From Lichenostomus cassidix (taxonomy: Eukaryota > Chordata > Aves > Passeriformes > Meliphagidae): a DNA stretch of 64,000 bases. Where the stretch lies: positions 1,320,038-1,384,037 of the forward strand of contig CM039211.1 of assembly GCA_008360975.2 (NCBI GenBank), read 5' to 3'. Each line of letters begins with the position of its first letter. Position 1 is the first letter of the stretch. The position numbers and the translations under genes are program-made. The notes below the pieces were generated by a model, which worked only from the letters and a program-made list of their open reading frames with translations, was not told where the DNA came from and did not search any database. Of the stretch, positions 1 to 13,100 are shown in pieces.

Positions 1-866
1 TTACCTCTCATTGCAGATAAAAGGAGGAGGTAAATGTTTTCTACCTCAAGCAAACATTGTCTGAAAGTGGTGCACCTTGAATAAGTAGTTTTGTTAAAGT
101 TCAGCTCTTTTTCTTGGAAAGGCAAAGATTTGGATCAGCTTTGTCATCTCTTGGGGCTCTTTCTGTATAATGGGATTAATACTGCATCCAAGAAAAAATC
201 ATGTTTCCATTAGAGATACAAAGATTATTTCATAATTGCATACAAGTCTTTTCCACTCTAAATTTTTTGCTGGTAAATTTGGTAGTTCTTTGTTCTGCTG
301 TATCCTTGGTGCTCACTTCAGAACTGAAGTATTTAAGATGTTATTTTGCAGTACTTTGAATGCAAAGATTGCATAACTAAAACGTTGCAGGTGAAGTTTT
401 AATTTTTTTCTCAACTTGTTTTCCAGCAAAGAGCATTCATAATGAAATGTGATTTCTGCCTTAATCACTTTTTTCCAGATCTGAGTGGTGAAGAAAGCTT
501 ATGCTTGTTCTGCAGATGTTTTTTGGCAGCTCTCTTGGTTTCTTTTGGAAAATGTGCTTTTGTAAAACACAGGATTGTTTTCATATTTAGAATATTGTGG
601 TCTATAAATATTTAGATCTTTGCATTTCACTTTATCCTCAGAGTGTGAATGCTCAGGTGTACTTTCAGTGACGCTCTCAGTTGCTTGTTTAAACACAACA
701 GAAAGCATTAAGAGATTTAATGTCCAGCAATGTTTTAATGTTGTGCTTGATGTCAAAGCAGCAACATCAAACACAAATGGTCTGAACAGACCTTAGTGTG
801 GTGCCTGTAGAGAGCCATGGATTTATGATCTTTGTGCAGTGCCTGAACTCTGTTGTCCTCCTGTAG
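1..866 (+). other. RAD23B: RAD23B intron 3, 3' part
   Basis: AT-rich sequence ending in a good polypyrimidine stretch and TAG at 864-866. I searched for the preceding RAD23B exon (end of the ubiquitin-like domain) and did not find it, so exon 3 is outside the window. No repeat or RNA gene recognised. Confidence 0.85.
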
Positions 867-1114
867 CCCAAAGCAGCAGCTGGAGCGACTCAGCCGTCAA
901 ATGCCACTTCCACTGTTGGCTCAACAACTGCAACTCCCACAGCAGTTGCTGCCCCAATCCCTGTTGCTGCCCCTGTGCCAGCTCCTGTCCCTCCACCACC
1001 AGCACCAGAGGCAGTGGCTTGTGAACCTGCACCTGTGAGTGCTCCGAAAGAGGAGAAGCCAGAAGAGAAACCACCTGAGGCACCAGCTGCTGTCAGTCCA
1101 TCATCGATTGACAG
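867..1114 (+). CDS. RAD23B: RAD23B exon 4: Pro/Ala-rich linker
   Basis: 248 nt, entering in phase 0 with PKAAAG and ending with two bases (AG) of a serine codon before gtataa. It encodes a low-complexity linker of Ala, Pro, Thr and Val with a charged [10 protein letters not shown] patch near the end. This joins the ubiquitin-like domain to UBA1 and is the least conserved part of the family. The reverse-strand and +2 frames here are also open because of the composition; they are not genes. Confidence 0.95.
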
Positions 1115-4100
1115 GTATAAATAAGCCTCCAAAAATGGGTTCCCTGTCCATTTTGGTTGCTTATAGGCTTGATTTTAAGTTTCCATTGCAATGTTAGTCC
1201 AGTTGGTCTCTCCATTCTATTAAATTTCTCTTCTTAACTGTAATTTCAGTCTCTGACTCAAGTATAACATTACTGATTGTAAGAAGCACCCCCCTTTGCT
1301 TTTGCCTTCTCCTGTGGGAAGTGTGGTCTTGGGAATAAACCTGTCGAGGGGAGTGTTAAATGACACAGGATTGTGCTCCTGTTAGGCATTTCAGAGCTGC
1401 TATCATGCAAGTTTCTTTTCAGACTGGGGATATTCACCTCCAGTGGGGATCTGCTACTCACAAAGCTCTTGAAATCTTAAGGGAAATGTGTACTGTCTTG
1501 CTCATAAGCCTCTGATTGTGTTTTGGATCATATTGGTCAGATTTAAACCAGAAGTTCCTTATTGCTGTATGAGCCTAATAATTTCTGGAAAGAGCTTTTT
1601 CTTCTAAAATGTAGGATGTGGTACTGCTCTTAATCGTGTAATGCTTTAAAGCTACAAGTTCTTTTTTCCTGAATGTTCCTTGGCCCGTCTGCAGGTAACT
1701 GTGGGAGTTGGGAAAACTTTTCACCTCAATTCTCTACATTTGAGGTTTCATCCTTGTATGCTGTTGCCTTTTTTGCTTACTTTAAGTTGCTTAAGTACTG
1801 CATGGGATTAAAATGTTGATAACTGGAATGTAGTTGCCCTTGAAGTGCTGAATAGCATCAAGTCTTCATTTTTCATATGCTGCTTTTTAATTATTTGTGT
1901 GTAATTTCTGGGAATACTGGTGCACAAGACAGTCTTTTTAAAAGTGATTGCATTTAAACACCACTGAATATTGATTTGATGATAATGAAGCTAAACTTGC
2001 AACTGCCTAATATTTTGAAGAAGTAATCACAAGTTTCTTGCACCACATAAGCAAATTGATGATTTAATTTTGTGATTCTGAGAAACTAATTCATGTTAGA
2101 AACGGAACGCAAATGAAGTTCCATTTATCAGTTGGATTACGTTAGTTTTTAAAAAATGTTAACAGGTGGAGTTTTTTTTTTTCCTGCTCAGTTTGTCCAG
2201 TAGCTTCAAAGATTAATCTAACCTTTCATACTGAAACAATGTTTTTTCCATGTTCTTCATATATAGATTGCGGTTTTGTAAAACTGCAGTAAGGGAGCCT
2301 CAGTGTACGTACTTAACAGGGAGAAACAAAATAATTTAACATGTACATTAAAGTTATCACCTGCCTTGATTTCAGTGAGCACTGTTTGCTCTGATTTGCT
2401 TTAGAAGTTAAATTACTAAGGCAAGATTTATTGACCCAAGGCCAGGCCAGCTGGCATCCTGCTTTGCCTTTGATCTTTTTTTGATTGTAAATCTTACAGC
2501 TGACAGATACTAGTGAAGCATTCTTGTTGGAACAAATTATTTCTTGCATAGATCTTACACAGATCTCTGCAAGTGCCTTGTTAGACTTTTAGTGGCGACT
2601 TCTGAACAGATCAATTTGATGATCTTTCACTTGCTGATAGGCTTTGCCAGCTCTGCTAGCCTGATAAATGTGAGGCTCCTGCAGCTCCTTGTCCTCAAGT
2701 CTATCACATATCAAGACTGAACATGTATTCCCAAAATAAACACACAATGTGTATATACCTGTAAATGTGTGTCTGGTTGCTTAGGTGAGCTCGGGCAAGG
2801 AAAAAACCCAGAATTCATGCAAGATACATCAGCCACATCCTGTTCCCTTCTGGCTATTTAGAGCAAAGCCCTCTGCTGCAAAATGAATACGTACAAACAT
2901 ACAAATGAGGAAAATGAATTTCTGTTGTGATAGCTGGTCCTTGGAGTTTGCCAAGTTTTTGGTACAAGGACATGGAATTGCCTGAGCCCTGCAACCCTGC
3001 TCCAGGCCCTGACACTCAAATTCCCTTTGCCTGCACGTGCATTCAAACACATAGAGGTTTCACCCTGCAGTCCTTGGCCTTCAGACTTCCACAGTGTCTG
3101 GTCTCAGCAGATGCTGGCTCCACAGGTGTCTGGTTCACTCTAACTCATAGTTCCCTGTCCCTGTGAACACTTGGAATTCCATATACTCGTGCCTGTAGAA
3201 TGGAGACACACACCCTGCATCATGAAAAAATTGTTAGAAGTATCATTTAATTGGATGGACTGGTGGTGAGGTGCAGAGCATGGCCAGGCAAGCGTTCCTT
3301 ACATATGACTGGCTCTTTTCTCCTCATTTTGTTCTCTTGACCTATGCTTTTTCATCTGCATGGTGCCTTTATGCTTTCCTTTTCCTGCCTTTGGTCCTTC
3401 CTCTAGATTTCCCCCAACACTTTTCCTGGCACCCCCATGGTGAGTTGCACCACCCTGTTGGCAGTAATGCCCTTGAAGGAGTCCTGTTGACCCACTGTGG
3501 GTGTCACCCTGAGACCAAGGGGGTGATGCTTTAATTTGCAGCCCTGGGAATGGGGCATCCTTGGCTGTGGCTGATTAAAACTGGTATTCCTCTGCCCAGT
3601 GTTGTGCCTCTGTGTTCCTTGCTGTTCATGGAGGTGAGCCGTTAATCCTGTAATTTAACAACTCTGATAACTTGAGATGGAGTAATTGGGAATGCTAGCA
3701 GTTTATATTCCTGGGAAAGTACTTTTCTGAGATTTTAATAAATGCTTGCCACCGGCCTCCTTGGGTCCTCATTGAGGTCAAACTGGTGACTGTGGGGAAG
3801 CAGTTAGTGAGACTGCTGGGTGCTTTTGAAAATCCACCTTGTTCTCCCACCCTTTAAAAGCATTCAAGCAAGCAGATGGCTAATCCCTGAGCAGATGGGC
3901 AAGAGCCAAACTTCTGGGGGGTAGTGGGGGAAGGTTGGCCTTGTGTTAAAAATGCTTGCATTGTAAGTTTGTAAAATCTGTTCTCACTGTAGGACCAAAA
4001 GAGAGCTCTTTGGAAAGCTTTGTTGGTTTCTTAGAAACAAAAGGGGCTATTAGAGTTACAGCTGCTGCTGCTTTTTTGCTTTTTTTTTTTTTTTTTTAAA

Positions 4101-7100
4101 CAGGAAGTTTTCCAAAATGTTGTAATTACCATTGCGCTTGTCTTCATCTTACAGTACAACAGGTGATACATCTCGATCAAATCTTTTTGAGGATGCTATA
4201 AGTGCACTTGGTAAGTGGAGTGTTTTTTTAATGTAGACATTATTTTGGTGCAGCAGAAACATGACAGATTAGCACATGTTGACATTTTCTTCTGTATCTG
4301 TCATTGCTAAAGTTAAAATCAAAGTGTGCTTCTCTAAGACCTGAAGTTGATATCTTGGAACCAGCTTCAAGAGCTACTTTACTGAAGAATATTTCCCTTT
4401 GCATATTTTTATTGTGTAAAAGGAAGATCCTTATCATCCCTGCTTTTTTTCCCCGTTTGCCTTAATTCCTCTTCTGACTATTCACTTTCAAGTAGCTTGA
4501 ATAGAAGACTAGATGTAAATATGTGTGTGCTTTTCACTTTTGCTCCCCAGAGTGCAGGTCTGATAAAATGACTGCATTTATTATTCACTTGTTCCAGCTT
4601 TGAAAGTGTTTTGCTTTTTGACACGTTTAGATTAGATAAATTCACCAAATCTGCTTCTATCTAGGCTGAGAAATGAATGCCTCCATGTACTTACAGTCAA
4701 CTTACTTCTATTTTGACAGTTTAAATAATGCATATTTCACAGTGGAATAGATAGAATAAAGACAATAGGAAGGTCTGCCCCTCATTTGTGCTGATTTGAG
4801 TAGCTAGGAAATTATTAGACAAACCCACAACTCCTTACTCCTACTGAAATTCTTGTGTTGATTCAGAGTGTAACCAATTCAGGCACAGAAATAAGGAGGA
4901 AGTAGGGTTTTTATTCTGTCTTTTGTCTGAAAATATGAAGCTGCAGTTTGGTACAAAGAGTTAAACCAGCAGTTTGACTTACATTTTTGTGTGGATATAT
5001 TGGAGGCAGGTGTTGTGATTAAATAACCCCAGATGATTTAGAAGCAGCAGCAATGTTTTACATGAAGTAGTGATAGGTTTAGTCTGTCCACCTGCAGGTT
5101 AGGTCTTAGGTGTGACATAATGTTTTAGATTGTATGATCTGAAATACCTGATAGATACTGAAAGCAGGAGACAAAAATGTAGCAGAACTAAACTGGCTGA
5201 AGTGATTATTGCTACCAAAGGTGCTTCATTAACCATAATATCTTAGTGGCCAAGATGAGGTCATCACAAACACTCATGTTAACAGTGTTGATCAGCAAGT
5301 CAAATGAAGCTGGTGGTCTTGATTCAAATCTCTTCAGAACTGAAAAAAAAAATTAAAAATCCCATTTCAAGAGCATCACCTCACTATCCATTTTATTTGG
5401 GAGTGCTTTGGTTGGCATCTGATGGAGTAAACCCATGTGTCCCTGACATGTTTGGAAATAACAGGCATTGAGTGTGATTTTCTGGGTAGCCATGCTCAAA
5501 GTGGTGTCAGCCAGAAAGTTTTCAAGGACAATAGTCATGAACTCTGTAGTTTCTTTTTTTAAAAAAAACTGTCCCGAAAGGAATTTCCTTGCACAAATTG
5601 ATGGAGTATGTTTTCACATCCTAAGTTGGATCCTACACATATTCCAACTGTGGCTTCTCAATTACATTGTCTGAAGTTGATTGACTTTGCTTTAAAAACA
5701 GGGATTTCTATTATTTGCTGTTGTTTTCAGTTAGATGCTGAAAAGTGATGTGGTTTTTTGTGCTACCTGAAGATCTTGCAGTCCTTGTGCAACCACATCT
5801 TTGGGAGCAGCCTAAGCTTTCTTCAGGGCATAGGACGAGAATTATTGTGGGTAGTGTGATGAACTGGATTTGATAGTTAATCCAGCTTTAAAATGTTATT
5901 TGAAAGACAAAAGCGAAGAGCAGAATCAATTCTGCATTGACCTCAAACATTTCCACTAGCACTGTGTAGAGCTAGGCCTGCCTCTGTATCATGACATTGC
6001 TGGTGTGCACCTTCTGAATCACTATTCTTGAGCTCATTTTGCACAACTTGTGAAGCAGTCTGTATGAAGTACCTGCACCTACATTTGCAGTAATTCTGTT
6101 TTCCTCCTGTGCAGAGCAAGGCAGCCTTTTTGCATGTTCTCCTGTATCAAATCTCTCATACTGCTCTAGTTTCTACCTAGCTTATGTTGAAAAAGCAATA
6201 CGGAAGTGTTCAAGTAGTAACTAATTACATCAACCTGTGCTTAATTAATTTGTTAGGAATAGCAAGGGTAGAGTAGTGCTGTGTAAGGAAGAACATGAGC
6301 AGGAGCATAGCAAAATCATTGTGTTGGGACAGTTGTTGGCTTGGCTTTTTAACTTCTTTGAAAATATATATATATAAGTATGTATCTTTAGAGCAAAGTT
6401 TAGGTGATTTTTGTGTTTCATGTCTGAAAAAATGCAAGTAGATGTAAAATGAATGATCTTGCAGTTCTTTTTGAAGACTTGAATTTACCATTCTTTAAAC
6501 TCATGTTGGCACTATTACTCTGAAGCCCAAATAATAAATACTCAAATTAGTCAAGGCTTTCAGATCCTTTGTTTATGGATAATACACAAGCAGCCTTGGG
6601 CTAGGGCTGTTTTATTGTTAGTTCTTGATTATACTGCCCTAAGTCATACACCCACTGATTATTTAGAAGCACACGTTTAGAAACAGGCAATGGGGTTGTA
6701 TTAATGTTGGCTTGAGTTTAACACCTTCTCCCTAAGGGAATAAAACTTCATGTTTTCTTTTGGTTCTTTTAATTAAGACTCATTTGTCTTAACAGAGTGA
6801 CTCTTGTATTTGTTTACTCTGGTTTTTTTATTATTATTAATCAGTTGGTTTTTTGTGAAGACTTAATTATTTAACTCTCTGGCCACTAACTTGCTAGTTG
6901 GAGAGTCAGTCAGTAGTAGGATTTCACTGATATTAAGAATACCTTTTTCAAGGGAAAGAGATGGTATTTTAATGCCTGGGTTTGTTTATATTTATTTTTC
7001 CCCCCAGGAGGATAAGCTTTAAGATGTTGCCCAATTGCAATTTATCTAGAATAGTTACTTTTTTTTTTAATTGTTAACACCTGCTTAGGAAAATTAAATG

Positions 7101-10100
7101 GGTTATGAAAAGAGATTATAATCTTCCTTACAATGAGATTAGTGTAGTCATCAGTTGCCCTTAAATTGCTCCATATATAGTGTGTGTACCTTTTGTCTTG
7201 ATTGCTGCAGGTGTGGTACAGTTTTTATCCATTTTTGCTGTAAGAGGTGGGGATTTGATGAGTGATGGATGTCTAGTCAAATGTTAAATTGAGTGAGATA
7301 AGAATTAAATGAGACAATTTGGTCTCCTAAGTGCTCATTGAAGTCTTGAGGGACTTTCGTAGATACAACTTTTAAGCCTTCTGCCTGATTTGAGTTGGTC
7401 CATGTTTAGTTGATAAAATTACTTTGATCATCATCACCAGCACAGAGCAATATATAGTGGTAACTTGATCATCACTAATTGTCATCTATATAACAACCAA
7501 AAGTCTTTATTTGGAAAAACCTCAATGGCTAACAATTTGACAGGCAGATTTCCACCTTGAAAGTTTTGATTTCCAAATGTAAGCTGCAGGAGACTTCCCT
7601 TGATTACATCAGGAATTGAATATTAGCTGTGAGGATGCCCTTGACCTTAAATGAAAACCTGAAGAGAGAACATTATTTCAATTACAAGTACAGAGGTATC
7701 ACAAGTACTTCTTTTGTCAATAGAAGTTACATTTTGTTCATTACCTTCTAGCATTTTACAATCAAATTCATAATGAAACTACTGAATTAATATATTTGGA
7801 GTCAAAGCCACAGAACCACAGCATGTTTAATATGAAGTACTCTTTTCAGCAAATGGCTGAAATTTGGGTAGAAATTACATTTAGCCATTGAAACTTCTTT
7901 TCTGTGTGTGATTGTTTTCATCTTAAAATTGATTGTTTTCATCTTAAAATGGTGGTCCTGTGACTTTTAGTGACAGGTCAGTCCTATGAGAACATGGTGA
8001 CTGAGATCATGTCCATGGGCTACGAGCGAGAGCAGGTGATTGCAGCACTGAGGGCCAGCTTCAACAATCCTGACAGAGCGGTGGAATACCTTCTGATGGT
8101 GAGCACTTACCTTGCCTACACCTCTTCTTCCTGGTTTTGTTTTCCACATAATACCTTTCACTTTGATTTTGGTGTTAATTTGAGCGTTACTCAATCACTG
8201 AGAGTGATGTTTGCCCTCTAGGCAGGGCATCTGGAAGGATGAGATTGAAACTTTGACAGATGTGATATGTTATAGAAAACACTGAAGTAATCCCCTAAAT
8301 ACTTCTACCACTTCTTTTCTTGATTTATATGGGTATGTATGTAAAGTATGTCCAGTTACAGTGTCTGGCTCAGTGGTTTTGTGTCACCTCTTAATGACAG
8401 CATTAGTTAATTAGTTGTACTTTTGCATTAATATCTAAAAACATCACAGTTCTTTAAGTTCCAGTTCACTGTTTTTGCTAATAATGCACAGTGGTCTTAA
8501 TACATATTTCAGACAGAAAGTTTTGAGAGGTTTTCTTTGAACTGTGCTTAATTTAACTGCTATTTTAATTTCAGCAGTGTTTTAGAGAAGAATCAATTTT
8601 CATTTGATAAAGCTTGAAGGGTTAAACAAACTTCATTGGCATGAGAGGAAATAGAAGAGTAATTTCACTTTAATGAAAACCCTGTGAGTTGTTTTAGGGG
8701 CTTTTTGGATTATTTCTCATTGTGTACCTTAATCTGACAGGTGAATTGTTACCACCATGGAATCTGTCTACAATATTATTGCTTAATCAGTGTTTCCAGT
8801 GCATTTAATTTTCACTCTGGCATACCATTTTTCGCCTGATGAAGTTTTTCCTTTTAGCAGATCTGAACTTTATTAAAATCTGGCAACCAGATACCTTGAT
8901 CTAATCCTTACAAAATACATGTGTATTGAATTTTTGATTGATTGATAAGAAATCTGGCATCTTTACCCTCCAGTTATAAAACTTTAATTTTGTTAATGAA
9001 GTTTTTCTTCAGTAGTTACAAGTCCCTGGCACGCTTACTACTTAGATTGGTGTTCCCAGGACTTTGTAATTTTCAGATTTTAAACTGACAACAAATGTTT
9101 TGAGTAGAAGAATGCAGAAAGTTCAATTCCCAACTAGCATTAGGCCAAGCAAGGGTGAATGCAATAGCTCCCAACTCTCTGTCATAGGTCTGCAAGCTCA
9201 AACATTTGTTTTTCATGCTGTAAAAATGTTGGTTTTACTGTTCACCTAGTCTGTAAATACACCATGAATTCAGTACTTCCCCTAAATGTTGGGCTTGCTG
9301 GGCATGTGGCAGTCCTACAGAGTGTGCAGAATGCCCAGAATTTTCTGTTCAGGAAGTCCAGAATAGAGATAGAAATCCTTGTGATGGAGTTGCATGTCAC
9401 ATCTGCCAAATACATTGTCTGGCTGGCATGAGCAGTTCATTTCTAAACCTTCAGTAGGCTCTGTATATAAAATGGGTCCTTCTGTTATATATTCTTTATG
9501 TTTTGTATTATCCTTCACTAGAAATATCTTTTTTTTATTTCTTCTTCCTGCTGGAAAAGGGAGTAGGGAGGAATGGTCTTGGTCTTGGAAAGCACATTAG
9601 ATGGTAGACTTTTTGCTGTCCTTCCAGAAGAATCTTTTTGCTGGAAATGGTGTCTAACAGTTCTGGATCTGCTGAGGTCTGAAGATGTTTCTTGCTGTCC
9701 TGCTACATCAAAAAAAGTTCATTTTAGTTGCTGTTGATCTGAGCTGTTGATGGCACTGTTCTTTGACCCTCTACGTTATTTGCCTCCAAACTATCATCAG
9801 CATTATCTTCTATATAATCTTAGGATTATATTGAGATATGTAAGTGTACAACACTGTCCAGGTTTAAAGAACCAGTACACCAAAGGTACTTGTAAGGTGT
9901 TGTAAAGGACTTAAATCGTAATTAAAGCACAGCTGTTCCACAGATGAGCCCTGAAAAGTCAACCTGTTGTCCATGTTTCAGATGGGAAGCTCTTCAATTT
10001 TCTTGGCTTCATCATGGGGGATATAAATGTAATCCTGGGGTCATGGAAGGAGGTCTCAGTTGCAAAAGGTGCTTTTTTTATGCCCCATGCTCATCTTTGG

Positions 10101-13100
10101 AGGCATGTACATTCAGATTTCTCTTTGAGCCAAGGATTTCCTAACCCCTGACTAGGAAGGAGTTCTGTCATCTCTTCAAAAACTAGCCTCTTAGTTTGGG
10201 TATTTTTAGGAACCATTTCATTAGTGTGAGTAAAATCAAATACTGAAGATGATTTCTAGAGAGGTGGTCAATGCCCTGTGCCTGTCAGTGTTTCAGGGGC
10301 ATTTGGACAATGCCCTTTACAGGCTGTAACTTGTGGTCAGCCATGAATTGGTCAGTCAGTGGGACTAGATGGTCATGTAAGTACCTCCCAACTTGGAACT
10401 ATTTTGTTCTCAGCTCTGTGCAGAAGCTGGACCTGATGTGATTATTGCCCTGTGGAGAGCAATGTCAGCTAAAAACTGCTGCACTGCTCAGTTAAACAGT
10501 TGTTTCATCCACCATAAAGCAACAGTGGCCTTTTTGCTGTCCAAGCACTGTTTGCATTCACAGTGACTTGTGTGTGATTTAACACCATTCTTTGTTCTGT
10601 TGTGAACAAGGTCCATACTCCTCACTGGTGTTGTCTGATTACAACTGCACACAGTCTTTATTATTTGGAGAGTGATTCTCCAGGCTTGTGTTCAAGAGTT
10701 AAGATGATGTTCAAGACGACAAATAATTTCTAAGTAAATTTGTTTGAACTAGTTTACACAGTCCTTCCGTTCAAGAGCAAACTTGAAAGTTTAAACAAGC
10801 TCATGTTGTTTGATCTGGACACAAGAGTGCAGTGATGACATATGCCTGTGAATAGGTGAAATCAACTAGTAATTTCATAAGATTAACCCAAGTTGTTACA
10901 TTATACTTGGATTGGCAGAAATGACTGATTTGATGGGAAAAGGTATTTAATCAGTGCTCTGTAAGCCACTGATAAGGGAGTGTTACCTCAGAATTACACC
11001 ATGAATGGAATTCTCCTCCCCCTCAGTGGAGGGAGGGATGTGTAGCAAGCTTACTGAGCCATGTGATGGTAATGAAGTGTGTGACAGGGAAATCTTGCAT
11101 TTATTCCCCTCAGTGGCTCAAACATGCACTTGATGATTAGGTGATTTATTCCTGATGTGCGTCTTAATAAACAGGTAAGGCAAATCTCTGCCTGGAGCAC
11201 TGTCCAGGTCTCCCTTTAGATATGCCCTCTATATTAGCTGTATATTTATCCTTTTTATTCAGGTGTAATGGTGAGCATATCATGTGAAGAACATGTTACA
11301 GCAGGACTTCTAATTTACATTACCTACCTGTGGTTTTTATGGCAGGCTTGACAAATCTCTTCATTGTCTGGTAACCTTGTAGTTCTCTAATGTTTCCACC
11401 CACCCAGTTCCTTATGTTTTGTGGCTCCCAAACTGAAGGATGACCCTCATTTGGGTAACTTCTTTGGGCTGTTCCAACAGGGCTTGTAATATTCTTGGTG
11501 TCCCTTCTATGAGTTAATTTCCAGGCTTTGGGGAGGAAGTTTGAAAGGACAGACTTGGTGCAGGAGTTCTGTGACAGTGAGGAAGGCAGAGTTAGGGTAG
11601 GAAGGTTGAAGCATTTCCATGCAGAAGAGTAGTAGAGTAAGGTGTCATGGCTGTATAAACTACATTCTAGTTTATTATGGTTGTATTTTAGCTTTGTGCA
11701 TTCAGCCCTCTGAGCAATCAGTTCCTATATAAAATTGTTTGCACATAGGAAATAAACAAAAGGCAAGTTAACGTTTTTTAAACTGCTAAAACTGGGTGAC
11801 ATACAGACCTTTTCACATCTAAAATACAGTAAATGACAGCTTTTCATTGAGGAAAGAAGTTCCAAGAGCTGTGTTCTTGTATCTCTTCTCAGTTTCTTGC
11901 CAGTTGTATGGCATTGTTAATCTTAATATTGTGTACTGCAATTTGTTGCCAAAATGTCGCTTCTTTTGTGTAAGAGTTGTTAACATATTGTAACAGTATA
12001 TTTAGTTTAACTTTTTCGCTCATATCAAATATCTTCAAACAGGACTCAAAGCAAGTGTTTTTTTATTAGGCAAAGTGTATTTTAAAGTGATGCAGTGCAT
12101 GCTTTACTGCCTTTCTGTACGAACCACACATTTTTCCTGCCAAAAAATAAAACTAATCTTTTCACAGTGTTCTCTGTCAGTTATAAATACGTAACTCACA
12201 GGATCTTGCCTTGTGTTTGCAGCAAAAACATTAATTTTTTTCCTTTGTTCTGAAAACCAAGTACTGCATGCAGTTGAAAGGTATCTGTTAGCATTCTGTG
12301 GGTAATGATGTGAACTGTGGCTTTAGGGTATACCTGGAGATAATCAGGCTGTGGCTGAACCCCCTCAACCACCAAGCACTGGTGCATCTCAGTCTTCAGC
12401 TGTGGCAGCAGCAGTAGCAACTATACCTACGACTACTAGTTCACTAGGAGGTAAGAAAGGCTGTATTTGAGAAGATGTGATAAACACCTGCACTTAATCA
12501 ATCTCTTTTTCCGGTCAGTTTTAAGTTCCAGGTGCATGTGAGCTGTTCAAAGGGAATTGGATAAGAGCTGTTAACATGGAAATTCCAGGTGTGCTACTTC
12601 CTTGGGACAAGTGGCTTGTTGTATGTTGATTCTTGTGCTATGAAGCATGCATTTTCAAAAAATGCAGTGAACTTGCATAGTTTCTTTAATTCAGTACTCT
12701 GCACTTAAATGCAAGACCACAAATATGGGTGGGGTTGTGTTTTTTCTCACTTAAACTCTGGCTTTCTACTTTATGGCTGGCTGGGCACTGTCCACTATGA
12801 CTGTATTAATGTATTTGCCACACAGGAGTTGGAATATCAAGGGAGAAAACTGCAATTAGGCCATGAAGTGTAGCACTGGGGAGACCTATAAGTGACCCAG
12901 GACTCCTCACTCAGCAGTGCAGCACATTGACAGTGACTGGTGCCTGCTGAAGAGAAGGATATTTACCATGTGTTTATCTCCCTCTTAAAGGGAGATAAAT
13001 AAATAACATGAAAGGAGCCTAATGAAGGGCCTGTTTTAGGCTGTGGCAGAAATGGTGCTCAAGATACAAGTCCTGATAAGAGGTCAGAGTGTGAAACATG

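Noticed and set aside
1..40. Possible splice acceptor and exon at the window start (cattgcag then ataaaagg)
   Set aside because: Downstream bases do not encode the RAD23B ubiquitin-like domain end, and the frame is not continuous with exon 4.
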